Assembly: GCA_900291925.1 (NCBI GenBank)
Contig: UWYS01000012.1
Coordinates: 744,001 to 808,000 of the forward strand
Length of the DNA stretch: 64,000 bases
DNA from: Thecaphora thlaspeos
Lineage: Eukaryota; Basidiomycota; Ustilaginomycetes; Urocystidales; Glomosporiaceae
Direction of reading: 5' to 3'
Every line of letters starts with the position of its first letter. The first letter of the stretch is position 1. Of this stretch, positions 33,140 to 46,725 are shown one piece after another. The translations under genes and the position numbers were made by a program. The notes under the pieces are model-generated. The model made no database searches. It was not told the origin of the DNA and was given only the letters and a program-made list of their open reading frames with translations.

Positions 33140-33352
33140 TTATGGCCAGGCAAAAAGGATGCGATGGCCAGCTGGGGCGGTCTGGATGGCCAGAGGATCA
33201 GTGCAAGCAAGAGCGCGAGCCCGTGAACTCACCAATGGGCAGGGCGGGCGGGCGATGGCAGCTGCGGCGATGCGACCTGTGACGACGATATCTGTCTGCA
33301 AAAAGGCAGAGGCAAGGAGGCAGAGGATTGTCAGCGTCAAGTTGGGCCTCAT
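33140..33352 (-). CDS. Possible small secreted peptide gene (53 aa if spliced, 71 aa if not)
   Basis: On the minus strand a TATA-like GTATAAG (33498-33492) lies about 140 nt before an ATG at 33352, with CT-rich leader between. Another in-frame ATG is at 33412. The peptide begins MRPNLTLTILCLLASAFLQT, a convincing signal peptide, and the first 40 codons end exactly at a strong donor, GTGAGT (33232-33227). A CTGAT branch-like motif and CCAG acceptor about 50 nt later would join to TAPAGHRILFAWP and a TAA at 33140-33142. The unspliced frame is also open because the intron would be 51 nt. No homology is recognised. It lies in a repeat-containing region where chance ORFs are possible, so the call rests on the promoter-signal peptide-donor order. 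Confidence 0.3.
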   Translation of the reverse strand: MRPNLTLTILCLLASAFLQTDIVVTGRIAAAAIARPPCPLVSSRARALACTDPLAIQTAPAGHRILFAWP

Positions 33353-34218
33353 GACCGAAGGCGGTGGGGCAGGAGCTGGGAGCAGGCAACGACGCAAGGG
33401 AAGGAGGGCCATGCGGAGATTGAGGAGACACAGGGAAAGCAACGAGTGATGGGAGCAGGAAGGAAAGGGAGCAAGGCAGCGGCACAGGTCCTTATACCCC
33501 ACAGGCCACCTCACCGCTGCCTGCCCGCTGCCACGCCCGTCCTGCTCGTCCTGCTCGTCCTGCTTGCCGTCCTGCCCCATAGCAGCCTTTGTCGTCCGCC
33601 GGGTCCTGCTTGCGTCAGGATCGGTGATGTGGACAGCTGGCCTGTTGAATGTCAGAGGGAAGAGGGGCAGGAAGCTGGAGAAGGCGTCGTCAGTAGCAGT
33701 CGGCATGTGCGTCGGCGTGTATGTCGGTGTGGCGTGGGAGGATGGAAGTAGAGAGAGAAGGTGAGCTGGGGGCAACAAGCAGGAAGGTCTGCGATCAAGG
33801 AAAAGGCGGGACAAACGGTAGGAAAGAGCGTGGCATTCCGAGTCCAAGAGGTAGCTACATCATCTCGATCGCCTTGGAAGGTACCTTGGCCGAGAACATC
33901 GCCAAGCTCCACTTCGCATGGGACTCAGGTTCGCCCAGGTAACTCCAAGCTCGCCTTGGTGGCAGCTTGGAGGATCACGCCGCCGAGGTACCTACGGCGT
34001 CGGCCAGGCTGCCACTAGAGTCGCTGGGAGGTACCTTGGCCGAACCGCCAAGAAGGTCCGAATCTTTGCTATGAATCTACTGCGGCGAAGTCATGTCCGT
34101 CCCCGATTGCGGCAGCATCTCGGCCGTTGTGAGAGAGACACCTTCCTGGCACAGCGGCCTGGCGAATAAAAACAGCGGCGGCGCACGCCTGGTCAAAAGG
34201 AGTGGAACTGCTCGCTGG
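33353..34218. other. Intergenic region with a second patch of palindromic repeats
   Basis: Includes the putative promoter of the small peptide gene. At about 33860-34060 it has further copies of ACCTTGGCCGA and AAGCTCGCCTTGG, the same motifs as at 32.9 kb. The end is the SF3B1 3' UTR. Confidence 0.45.
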
Positions 34219-37200
34219 CTAGATGAACGTGTACAGTTCGTGTCGACGAAAGTCGTTACGCTCGTCTGAAAACTCCGAGAGGTCCGGGTAGTAGGCAACC
34301 ATGGCGTCCTGCGAGCGCAGGTAGGTGCTATTGTAGACGCGCACGTAAACCTCGCGCACCTTGCGCGCCGGGTGGAAGAGGCCTTGTAGTGTGTGGTTGA
34401 GCAGCACTCCGGGGCCCAGCGCCACCTCGAGACTCTCGACCGCAGACATGACCGATCCCAGCACATGCGGGCTCGTTTCAAAGATGTTGGGCCAGATGAG
34501 GTTGAGGAGGTGCTGCATGCTCTCCTCGTGGCCCAGGCCGGCGGTGCCCAGCGCGAGGTGCTTGACGATGCTTGCCGCCGTCTGTCGATGCACCTGGTCG
34601 CGGTCGGTCAGAGCGTCGTCGAGGCAGCCGATGACGCTGTAGACGTAGTCCTTGCTCATCTCACCGATGTACTCAAACACCCAGCTGAGTGCCTTGAGGC
34701 AGCCATTCCTCACGTTCAGCTCCGGCGTCCGATACTCGTTGAGGATGGCCGGCAACGTCGTGAAGGGACCGCAGGTCTCGGCGACAATAGCGATGGCTAC
34801 CGTCGAGCAGACACGCGACTGTCGCTCCTGAACGCGCAGGTTGGTCAGCAGCACCTGGAGCACGTCCGAAGGTCCGATGGCCCTGGCGATGTAGCCGAAG
34901 CTGTTGACCGCGGCGCGTCGGATGGCCTTCTTGTGAGCTTTGAGCAGGTCGAGCAGCTCGAAACAGATCCGCATCCACTCTCGCGGACTGACAAACTCGC
35001 TGCCGTTGTCGGCGATGCGGCCGATGAGGTTAATGCTCGCCTCCTGCACCTTTTCATGTCGATTGCGCAGAACGGGCGTCATACGCGGGAGCAGGTCCTT
35101 GATCGGCGGGTTCATCGCCGTCATACCGACGACGTTGGCGATTGCCGTCTCTGCGCTGATGATTGAGGCGAGGGCCTCGGGGAACTCCTCTCCGAGCTGC
35201 TCGAACAGCACCACGCCAAGCTTCGACAGCAGGGCGTCCTCGCCGCACTGCTTGATGACGACGGCCAGCTTGGTGGTGAGATCGGCCGCCTGCTGCCGCG
35301 TCTTGGCGTTCTTGTTGTTGAGGCGCCACAAAATGGTCGAGACGATCTGCGTGAGATACGGCTTGACGCGCATGCCTAGCGCGTTTACCACGGTGCCGAC
35401 ACCGTCGAGCATCACCTGGTCTTCGACTGTCTGCTCCTGGAAGGCGTAGATGAGGCCGTCGATCAGCAGCACCTCTAGGCGCTCGTCGATGTCGGCGGTG
35501 CCGAGGTTCGCGACCACCTTCTGGATCGTCTCCATCACCATCTTGCGGAAAGGCTCGCTCTCGTCCTTGAGCTCGTTGACGATGCGTCCCACGACCTCAG
35601 CCACGCCCGTCTTCTGGGCGAGCTCGACGGTCGTCTCGACGACCTGACGGTAGTTGCGGCGGTCCAGCGCCATGCGCCTGACCCAGAAGTTCTTGAAGTA
35701 CTCCGGCAGCATCTCCTCCTTGAGGAAGGCCCCCGTCACGCCCTCGGTGGCGGCGCACTGCTTGACAACCTTGAGGACGATCTTCTTCATCTCTTCGTCC
35801 GCGCTCTGGAACTCTCGTATCAGCGTCGGCGTGACCTCCTTGACGAAGTAGAGGGTGCTGTCAGAGTCCATCAGCGGAATTATGAATCCGATCGCCTTCA
35901 GGAAAGCGGCGAGGCCTTTGCCTCGGTGCTGGCGGATGCCGAGCCAGAGGGGCTTTAGGACGTTCTCGAAGCTCTCGATACCGTAGGGCGCAGCGGCTTC
36001 CGCGAGCGCGGCGAGGGCCAGCGCGGTCATGGTCTTGACCTTCTGCTGGTCGTCCTCGAGGCCCTTTTCGACGCAGTCGACGAGACTCTTCAGGTGCGGG
36101 AGCACCGCGCAACCCATCATGATAGCGATTTGCTGCACGATCCGGATGCCGGTGTGCCTGGCCTGCCAGCTTTTCTTGGAGCGGCAGACGGCCTTCAAGA
36201 AGGGCAGGAGGGCTGGGATGCCGAGTGCTGAGGCGACAACCGAGAAGGCGCGCGCCGTCGTGTTGCGGACGTACTCGTCAACGTGGTCGATGTCCGGCCT
36301 CATGGTGCTGATCATGTGGGCGAGACCGGCGGCCTTTGAGAGGTTGCTGATGATCTCTCTACCTTCGACGCGGGCGTAGTAGTCCTCATCGATGAGGAGC
36401 GGCTCGATGACGACGAGAATCCGGTGGACGTAGGGTCGAACGAGATCGTCGAGCTTGTAGAGGATGCGGTCGATAACCTTGACGAGCAGGTGGCGTTCCT
36501 GGTCCTCGAGCGTACGTTCCATCAGGAGTGGCAAGATCTTGTCGAAGAGGGGCCCGGCGCCGAAGTCGCGGGCTCGATCGGTAATGTTGCGCAGGGCTGT
36601 CTTTCGCGTCGAAGGGGTGCCGTTCTTGATGCGGAGGAGCAGGCGCATGATCTTGCGCTCCTTGATCTCTTCGCTCGACAGGGTGGCCTCGTCCTGCTCG
36701 TGGAGAATCTTTTTGAAGAACGTCTGGTCCTCGGACTTGAAGAAGGCCAGCTGACCCACGCCCGGGATATCAGTGGGCAGATCGGGGATCAGCTCTTCGA
36801 GGCCGGCCCGAGCGGCGTTTTCGTCCTGCATTGTGAAACCGCCGCCGTCGAGGGGCGCAGGGGTCTGTGTAAGCTTCCGCGCCGGCGTCCTGATGGGTGC
36901 GTAGTCGGCTGGTGGCTCGACGATGCTGTACCCCTCCGAAGGCAGGATCGAGTCGAGCTCCTCATCCGTCATGTACCGATTCCGCGGGTCCAACGCCGTC
37001 GAAGCGCCGCCCTCTGATGCGGCGGCGGCTGCAGGATCGGCTCCGTCTGTGGCGCCGTTATTCGCGGCGGCAACGGGCGTCTGATCCCATCGTGATCGCT
37101 TCGGCGTCTCTCCAGGCGCCACGCCATCAGCGACTGGCGTTTCGTCCCATCGCGACCTGCGCTTCTTCGCAGGCGCCTCGCCACTCCAGCTGTCCGTCTC

Positions 37201-37917
37201 AGTCTCGATCGCGGCCGCGGTCTGTTTAGCCGCGGGACCAGGTTCGGGCGCAGCAACGTCCCACCTGCGCTTGCGCGCTACGCGCGGAGTCGCGTCGGGA
37301 GCATCGAGCGTCTTTGCCTTGGCATCGGCGGCCGCTGCGCCGCCAGTCTGCTGTTGTTGCTTTGCTTCGTTCTCCTTTGCCTCGATGATCCTCCGGACGC
37401 GCTCTTCCTCCCTTTCCAACTCGGCCCTCCTCATGGCCTCCTTAAAGCCACCCTGGCCCTCGCTGTCGGCGGCATCCTTTGCAAAGGGATCCGATGCGGC
37501 GTCGTCGTTGAGGTCACGGTTGAAACGACGAAGGTGGTAGTCGCTCTGGCGCACTGCAATCTGTCTCGAGGCGGAGCGGTCCTGGAGGGGATCTTCGTCA
37601 TCGTCGGCGAACTCGTGCAGCAGGTGCTGAGGCGCAGAGAAGACGTCGAGCGGGTTGACTCGCCTTGCGTTCCGGCCTTGGTCTTGGTCATCGTCGACAT
37701 CGTCTTCGTCGGAGCCTGCGCACGAATTGGAGCTGGGTAGTGCTGTGGGGAGTTCATGGAGGTAGTCGCTCTTGCTTGCACTACCGTATATGTCTTGATC
37801 GTAGCCTCCAGCCTCGCCGAATGCGATCCTGTCCCTTGTGGCGAGGGTATTTGAGGCGGCAGCGGCAGCTTTGCGAGCTTGCTGGAGTCGCTTGATTTCG
37901 TCTGCGTCGTCGGCCAT
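34219..37917 (-). CDS. SF3B1: U2 snRNP splicing factor SF3B1/Hsh155 (1232 aa)
   Basis: Single exon. SF3B1 is the HEAT-repeat scaffold of SF3b that clamps the branch-site helix in the spliceosome. The N-terminal third is charged and disordered, with RSRWDETPV and RSRWDQTPV motifs (cyclin E/NIPP1-type RWDETP sites). It also has the p14-binding phrase [25 protein letters not shown] sequence near residue 340. From about residue 430 to the end are some 20 HEAT repeats, closing with [10 protein letters not shown] as in other eukaryotes. Lys626, in [20 protein letters not shown], aligns with the human Lys700 position that is mutated in leukaemia, and it is conserved. The gene is divergent from ESA1 across a 1.1 kb spacer. 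Confidence 0.95.
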   Translation of the reverse strand: MADDADEIKRLQQARKAAAAASNTLATRDRIAFGEAGGYDQDIYGSASKSDYLHELPTALPSSNSCAGSDEDDVDDDQDQGRNARRVNPLDVFSAPQHLLHEFADDDEDPLQDRSASRQIAVRQSDYHLRRFNRDLNDDAASDPFAKDAADSEGQGGFKEAMRRAELEREEERVRRIIEAKENEAKQQQQTGGAAAADAKAKTLDAPDATPRVARKRRWDVAAPEPGPAAKQTAAAIETETDSWSGEAPAKKRRSRWDETPVADGVAPGETPKRSRWDQTPVAAANNGATDGADPAAAAASEGGASTALDPRNRYMTDEELDSILPSEGYSIVEPPADYAPIRTPARKLTQTPAPLDGGGFTMQDENAARAGLEELIPDLPTDIPGVGQLAFFKSEDQTFFKKILHEQDEATLSSEEIKERKIMRLLLRIKNGTPSTRKTALRNITDRARDFGAGPLFDKILPLLMERTLEDQERHLLVKVIDRILYKLDDLVRPYVHRILVVIEPLLIDEDYYARVEGREIISNLSKAAGLAHMISTMRPDIDHVDEYVRNTTARAFSVVASALGIPALLPFLKAVCRSKKSWQARHTGIRIVQQIAIMMGCAVLPHLKSLVDCVEKGLEDDQQKVKTMTALALAALAEAAAPYGIESFENVLKPLWLGIRQHRGKGLAAFLKAIGFIIPLMDSDSTLYFVKEVTPTLIREFQSADEEMKKIVLKVVKQCAATEGVTGAFLKEEMLPEYFKNFWVRRMALDRRNYRQVVETTVELAQKTGVAEVVGRIVNELKDESEPFRKMVMETIQKVVANLGTADIDERLEVLLIDGLIYAFQEQTVEDQVMLDGVGTVVNALGMRVKPYLTQIVSTILWRLNNKNAKTRQQAADLTTKLAVVIKQCGEDALLSKLGVVLFEQLGEEFPEALASIISAETAIANVVGMTAMNPPIKDLLPRMTPVLRNRHEKVQEASINLIGRIADNGSEFVSPREWMRICFELLDLLKAHKKAIRRAAVNSFGYIARAIGPSDVLQVLLTNLRVQERQSRVCSTVAIAIVAETCGPFTTLPAILNEYRTPELNVRNGCLKALSWVFEYIGEMSKDYVYSVIGCLDDALTDRDQVHRQTAASIVKHLALGTAGLGHEESMQHLLNLIWPNIFETSPHVLGSVMSAVESLEVALGPGVLLNHTLQGLFHPARKVREVYVRVYNSTYLRSQDAMVAYYPDLSEFSDERNDFRRHELYTFI

Positions 37918-40883
<2,966 letters not shown>

Positions 40884-41230
40884 TCGCCTGCCCGCCGGTA
40901 GCGATCTCTGTGGCCGTCTAGCACCCTTGATGCTCTGACGCGCACGCCCTTCGGTGAACAACGTCTCCTTGCCTCTCGGGACCCGTCCCCGAGATCTGTA
41001 TCATAGCCCGTCTCCGTAGACCTCGGCCACCCCGAGGTCGCAGACCACTTCAAGCATGCCGCCTACGGATGCCCATCTTGTACTCTATCCTCATACCCTC
41101 CAAATGCGCTGCAATAAATCTGACGCTAGCTGAATAACAAGAATGGTACACGAATGGCGGCGCCCGAGAAATCCAAGGGTGTCGATGTGGTACGCATCCG
41201 CTCCGAGCTCTGTCCTCTCGACGCTCTTCT
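40884..41230. other. Spacer after ESA1
   Basis: ESA1 3' UTR and the 3' flank of a broken minus-strand gene. Nothing else is seen. Confidence 0.5.
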
Positions 41231-41515
41231 TCAGGGCTTGACACCGTCGAGCTCGCTAGCCTGTTGCACACAGAACCCGTCAGCGCGGACTCGGCGGACG
41301 GTTAATCCACGTCTGCGACTTCCTTCGAACGGTGTTAGGTATCTGTGTTGCTTGCTCACCTTTTTGATGGCGTCGCTGCCGCTCTCGGCCTGGATGACGA
41401 CGGCTGAATTCTCTTTGTCGCCCTTCTTGGTGACGGTGTTGCCGCGCTTGGTCTCGATCTCAGCCTTGCCATCGACCGACAGGCCCTCGGTGGCACGGAT
41501 TTGGGAAGTCGGTCG
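41231..41515 (-). pseudogene. 5'-truncated gene for a DUF2945/HVA1 Tudor-type small protein
   Basis: Minus-strand coding pieces are 41515-41360 and 41260-41231, separated by a good 99-nt intron (donor GTGAGC, acceptor CAACAG, phase 0). The reading includes GLSVDGKAEIETKRGNTVTK, then KENSAVVIQAES and DAIKK/ASELDGVKP-stop. This matches the second half of the hypervirulence-associated Tudor domain (DUF2945, PF11160), with the typical GNTV-K and NPAVV-like phrases and an ASEL end. The expected first half (KVSW...GG/NPTG) is missing: a TGA closes the frame at 41516-41518 and no acceptor precedes it. Normal splice sites suggest a gene that was intact until recently. It sits right next to the transposon island, which may have broken it. 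A missed short upstream exon is the alternative. Confidence 0.65.
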
Positions 41516-41518
41516 TCA

Positions 41519-42078
41519 TCGAGGGCTCTCCCTTTGCAACACACAGCCGCGCTGACGTCTCTCCGCAACTAAAGGTCCAGGGGATCCTGTCGAGTCAAGC
41601 TCCACCCTAGTATCGTCTGGCTGTCTCGCGGTGATGCAATCTATCACTCGACCTTGCGAGACGACCTGCGAGTAAGCGGGTACGGTGGATGACTTGCCCA
41701 ACAGAGGCGAGATCGTAATATCTTAATATTTGCTTAGCCCAAACAGATCGGCGGACCCTTGCTTGACCTGTCACAGTCAACGGCATATGCCCAAAAGTCG
41801 GGGAATGGTGGAGGTTGCACAGCGGCAGACCTTGCCACTGAATAATCTTACTTTCAGCAAGGCAGCTCACCAAGTGTTACAGGTTGCTCTTTTGCTTGCT
41901 GCTCTGCAAATGAGGTCAGCACCACAAAGGTGGTGACTTGAACAGCAGCTCCAGCCCCTGCTCAGCTCAAATTCTCATGCAAGCTTTTTTTGGTGATAGC
42001 AGTAGGAAGGTCATACAGGCAACATGGGTGTTCTCAAGGAGATTTTTGTGGCAGACAGAAAAAAAAGAAAAAAAAAGT
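41519..42078. other. Transition into the CpG-poor transposon island
   Basis: Up to about 41,800 CpG is common; after that it becomes rare. The sequence just before the 5' LTR is A-rich (42060-42076). No gene is recognised. Confidence 0.45.
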
Positions 42079-42233
42079 TGGAAAGTGGGGTGCAGATCCA
42101 AGAGGCTGCCAGCAAAGCATGTGGGGCATACCAGCCTTCTCTTCTTGTTTATTAGCCAGTTCCTTGCTTGCTCTATCCCTTCTTGATACCACCAACCATC
42201 ATCAGCACCAATGTAGTCACACCTCTCATTCCA
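42079..42233 (+). repeat. 5' LTR of the copia element (about 155 bp)
   Basis: Aligns with 46971-47152 over its whole length except for a 27-bp segment missing after GTGGGG. A conserved core TTATTAGCCAGTTCCTTGCT is shared by the complete LTRs and probably marks the transcription start/R region. Boundaries are uncertain by a few bases. Confidence 0.8.
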
Positions 42234-42236
42234 ACT

Positions 42237-42258
42237 GATTAAAAGTCTGAGTTGCTCT
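42237..42258 (+). other. Putative primer-binding site complementary to the tRNA-Lys(UUU) anticodon arm
   Basis: Immediately after the 5' LTR, GATTAAAAGTCTGA is the exact complement of TCAGACTTTTAATC, the anticodon stem-loop found in many eukaryotic tRNA-Lys(UUU). The next bases (GTTGCTCT) complement AGAGCAAC, which resembles the D-arm end of that tRNA. Copia-type elements are known to prime from half-tRNAs cut in the anticodon region. Confidence 0.65.
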
Positions 42259-42326
42259 TTTGAGCTAGACCTCTTCTTCACCCAACACATCACAAGCATC
42301 ACCTCACTCCTCAGCACAGCCAACAA

Positions 42327-43524
42327 ATGGCTGACACCACCTAGCACCAAGACCTAGTGGCCATCATCTCTCAGCTCCAGGCAGAGCTGAGCCAGCTCAA
42401 GGCCACCCAGAAAGCCCCAGACAACAAAGAAGCAGCCTGCCCTGGCAGCCTTAGTGTCAAGCCCAAGACAAATGTCAAGAAGATTACTGGCACCATAGAG
42501 AAGCTGAAGTGCTTCAGCTCTGCCTTCTACACCTGGAGTGAGATGCTCCAGGATGCACTTGACAACATCCCCAACAGCTATGCTATCCTCACCCAGAAAG
42601 ACAGCACTTTCCAACCTGACAGAGCCAGCTATGGTGCAGAGATTTGCCTTCTTCAGCATCATCATCTGCTTCATGGTTGACACCAGCAACAACAAGGGCA
42701 ATGTCAAGGACATCATCAAGCAGGTCCCCAGCAAGCAATGCCACCTAAACAGCATCCTCTACAGGATGCTCAAGGAAACTCTCACCATTGGTGACACCAC
42801 CATGGCCTGCCAGATCAAGAAGGAGCTCATGAAGCTCATGCTTGAGTCAACTGTTGAGGCCCTTGGCAAGCAGATCAACAAGCTTGCCATCACAGGCAAG
42901 TGTGCCAGCATCACCATCACCAAGCAGGACCAGAAGGAGGCACTCCTCTCTGCCTGTGAGGAGGAGCCCAAGCTTGCCATCACAGTCTGCACCATTGAGG
43001 CTGGCAACAACTCTGCACACCAGTCTTACCACAGAGCCCTGAGCTTCCTCACAGCCCAGGACCACAAGTACACCCAGGAATCCAGCACACATCTGGGCTG
43101 CAGCAGGGCCGCAGCCACCGGCCCCAGCAGCATGAGCAGTGGATGCAACCTGCAGCTTGGAAAGAACTTTTTCTGCAGCTTCTGCTGCAACTGCGGCCAC
43201 CATGCCAGGGACTGTGATGACCCCAGGTCTGACATCAACATCTTCAACAAGGCCAAGGCCAGGCACAAGGAGTGTGAATGCTGTCAGCAGGACAGCAAGA
43301 AGGGCAGCAAGGGCAAGACCAGCAGCAAGAGAAGCAAGACCATCAAGAGCAGCAAGGCCAACTGGGCCTCAACCACCACCAAGGACAGCAACTCCAGCTC
43401 TGAGGACAGTGACAACTCCAAGGACTCTGTGAGTCTCCACTTCCACCATGTGCCATGCACTCCACCCTCAGCAATGCCAAGACCAATGCCTGGATCCTCG
43501 ACTCTGGTGCCACAGCTCATATGA
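42327..43524 (+). pseudogene. gag region of the copia element, broken
   Basis: Starts at an ATG (MADTT), meets a TAG at codon 6, and continues in the same frame (HQDLVAIISQLQAELSQLK, then WSEMLQDALDNIP) to about 42,640. The recognisable reading then moves to the next frame, ending at 43,524. The second part carries a Cys/His block FCCNCGHHARDCDD. This resembles the gag zinc knuckle CX2CX4HX4C but is two residues short between the second Cys and His. A Lys/Ser-rich tail follows. It would normally form the nucleocapsid-like particle. Frame loss and the early stop make it non-functional. Confidence 0.8.
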
Positions 43525-46500
43525 GCCATCAGAAGTCGAGCTTCCTCAAGCTGCACCACACCCAGGGTTCTGTCACCCTGGCTGACAGCAGCTGCACCAG
43601 CATCAAGGGCATTGGCACGGTCTACCTCCCTGTCAAGCAGGCATCAGGGCTGACCAAACACCTTGCTCTCCACTGCTGCCTCTATGTCCCAGGGCTGAAG
43701 GACAACCTCATCTCAAGCATCCAGCTCACAAACACTGGCTATGGAGTCCTGCTCACGGATGCTGAAGCCACCCTCAGCCATCCCAAGCACAGCACCTACA
43801 GCTTCCCAAAGCTCAAGGACTCCTGGCAGATTGAGGTGGTGCCAGCAGCTGCAGCTGCTGCTATAGCACTTGCTGCCACCTCTGCCCCTGATGTCACTGC
43901 CCTCTGGCATGCCCATATGGGCCACCCTAGCAATCAAAGACTCCATCACCTTTCTGACCTGGCGAGCAGTGTACCCACCAGCATTGGCAAGGGCACGTCT
44001 GAGGTCTGTGATGTGTGCATCAGATCAAAGCATGCTGCCAAGTCCTTCCCCAAGAGCACCACACTACTCAGCAAGCACCATGTCCAGCTGGTCCACATTG
44101 ACCTGATGGGGCCAGTCCAGGGGATGAGCCACAACCCCAAGGGCTATGTCCTCTGCATTGTCAATGATGCCAGCCACTATGTCTGGGCCATCCCGATTGT
44201 GTCTAAGGCAGCCACCAGCAACAAACTCAAGATGTGGCTGGCAGCAGCAGAGGTGCACACCAGCCACAAGGCCAGCACTTTCATGGCTGACAATGGGCAG
44301 GAGTGGCTGAGAGCATGAACCACACCCTTGGCCAGAGCTGGACAACAAACGCTGGAAGGAGGCAGTCACCTCAGCTGCCTACCTGATCAACCGCCTCCCT
44401 GCCAAGTGCATCAGCAACAAGCTTCCCTTCCAGCGGTGGTACAAGAAGAAGCCCAACCTGGGTTGGCTTTGCCGCTTTGGCTGCCTTGCCTTTGACCAGG
44501 TGGAGTCTCCCTGTGGCAAGCTCTCTGACCGCAGCATCCCTGGCACCTTCCTGGGATACAATGAGGGAAAGAAGTCTTATTGTATCCTCACCCTGGAGCC
44601 CCGTCCTCAGCTACAATGGAGCTGCAACATCATCTTCAACAAGAGCATGGCACTACCACCAAGAAAGTCAAGCAGCATCAGCAGCCACAACAGCAGCAGC
44701 AGACACCCAACAGTGCAACCACCACTCCTGCTTCAGCTGAACAAGCAACCCTGTTGGCCACAGAAGATCAAGCAGATGCTGACAGCAACAACCAGTCCGG
44801 ACCACCTCCAGACAACAACACCAGCTCAGCCACTGCATCTCTGCCGTCCTTGCCAACACCAACTCCACCACCTCAGGCACCCAAGGCACCAGTCACCACT
44901 GTGCCAGAGGTCTACATTGAGATCCCAGCTTGCCCCTCACACATCCTGCCTCTGCCAGCAGCACCAACCAACCCAGCCATCCAGTAGCAGAGTCAGGTCC
45001 GTGCAAAGCAGATGCGGGATAGGAGGGAGAAGGCAGCAGAGAAGCGAGCTGCCAACGAGGAGCATGAGTGCCGCTACAATCTCCAGCACAAGCCTGCCAG
45101 TGCCAAGCAGTATGACTACAGGGAGTAGGAGAAGCAGAACAAGAAGGCCGCACTGGACAAGAAGCTGTGCAGGGAGATGGCACGCCTCATCAAGATGGTC
45201 CAGATGAGCTCCAGTGATGGCAGAGAGGATGGCCTACCCATCCCAGAAGACAAGGCACTCACAAGCAAGGAGCATGGCACCCACTGGGCTGCAGCACACA
45301 AGAAGGACTTTGACTTGCACCACCACAACAAGACCTGGATACCTGATAAGGAGCTGCCACCTGGTGTCAGGCCAGTCAAGCACAAGAAGAACCTCATCCA
45401 CAAGATGGACAAAAACTTCAAACCAGGCAAGTACAAGTGCTGCATGGTGGCCAAGGGCTTCTCTCAGATCAAGGGTGTCAACTTCACAGATACCAAGTCA
45501 TTGGTGGCATGCATGTGGCAAGTCCACCTGATCATCTCGATCACAGCACAACTGGGCTGGCAACTTGACACCAATGATGCTGTCACTGCCTTCTTCAATG
45601 CCATCCTCAAGGAAGAGGTCTATATGAACAACCCTGAATGGCCTGGAACCTTTGTCAAGCTCCTCAAGAAACTCTGCAGCCTCAAGCAGTCTCCACAGGA
45701 ATGGGAAGAGATGATATAGGCAGCACTCAAGGCACTCGGCTTCAAGCAGCTTATCATTGCACCCTGCATCTTTACCTGTGGCAAAGGCAGCAACCTAGTC
45801 ATCATTGTGGTCTATGTTGACAACTTCATCTTCACCTCACCCAGCGCTGCTGCAATTGCCCAGGCCAAGGAGATTGGCGGCAAGTTTGAGATCACAGACA
45901 ACAGCCCAGCCCAGCACTTCCTTGGCATCAAGATCACCCGCAACTGGGAGGATGGCACAATCACACTGGACTAGACCAGCTATGCCCAGGCCAATTGCGA
46001 CAAGCACCTCCAGAGCAGCATGTCAAAACACTGGACAATCCTGCCAACTGCCACCATGGAGAAGTACAAAGGCCCAATTGACCCTCGACAGATGGAGCAC
46101 TACCCGGCCATCAACGGTGCGCTCATGTGGCTGGCAGGCTGCACATGCCCCTTCTCAAGCAACCCCAGCCTGGAACACTTGGCAGCTATTGAGCAGGCCC
46201 TTAAGTACATCAACCAGACCAAGAACTTCACCCTGGTCTTTGGAGCACAATGTCAGGAGGAGCTGGTCAAGGGCTACTATGATGCCAACTACGGTGGCAA
46301 CAGCAAGCTGGAGCAGCGCAGTCGCTCAGTCAACCATGGAGGCAGAGTATGTGGCAGCATCAGAGGCAGCCAAGTAGGCAGCATACCTGCGCAACCTGCT
46401 CAAGGCGCTAGGCTGGTAGACAACACTGTTGATCTTCTTGGACAACCAGGCAGCAACACAGGCAGGCAAGGACCCTCAACATCACCAGAAGCTCAAGCAC

Positions 46501-46722
46501 ATTGATATCAGGTACCACTACATCCGCAAGGCATGCAAGTGGCACCGGGTCATCATCAAGGACATCCGGACCAAGCTCAACACTGCCAACATGCTGACCA
46601 AGAAGGGTACCAAGAAGATGCTCACAGTAGCATGCAAGAGGTTTGGTCTCCAGTACTCAAAGGTGAAAGACTCAAACAGCCATGGTGCACAGAGGTCAGG
46701 AGGAGTCTGCCTTTGGAGCTAA
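43455..46722 (+). pseudogene. pol region of the copia element (protease-integrase-RT-RNase H), broken
   Basis: Visible in order: aspartic protease WILDSGATAHMSH near 43,490; GAG-pre-integrase LWHAHMGHPSNQRL near 43,900; and an integrase core with VHIDLMGPV and FMADNGQEW. A deletion near 44,315 then joins directly to KEAVTSAAYLINRLPAK and so removes the catalytic Glu region. The RT has MVAKGFSQIKGVNF, WQLDTNDAVTAFFNA and YVDN where YVDD is expected. RNase H has STMEAEYVAASEAAK, DNQAATQAGKDP and KHIDIRYHYIR. The reading frame shifts near 44,315, 44,700 and 46,300. In-frame TAG codons lie at 44,985, 45,126, 45,717, 45,972, 46,375 and 46,417; the natural end is TAA at 46,720. All are consistent with long inactivity. 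Confidence 0.88.
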
Positions 46723-46725
46723 GTC

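Noticed and set aside
41516..41701. Minus-strand 61-codon frame upstream of the DUF2945-like remnant as its missing first exon
   Set aside because: It begins at TTG, has no KVSW/GG-type residues of the family, and cannot be joined in frame by GT-AG splice sites that I can find.
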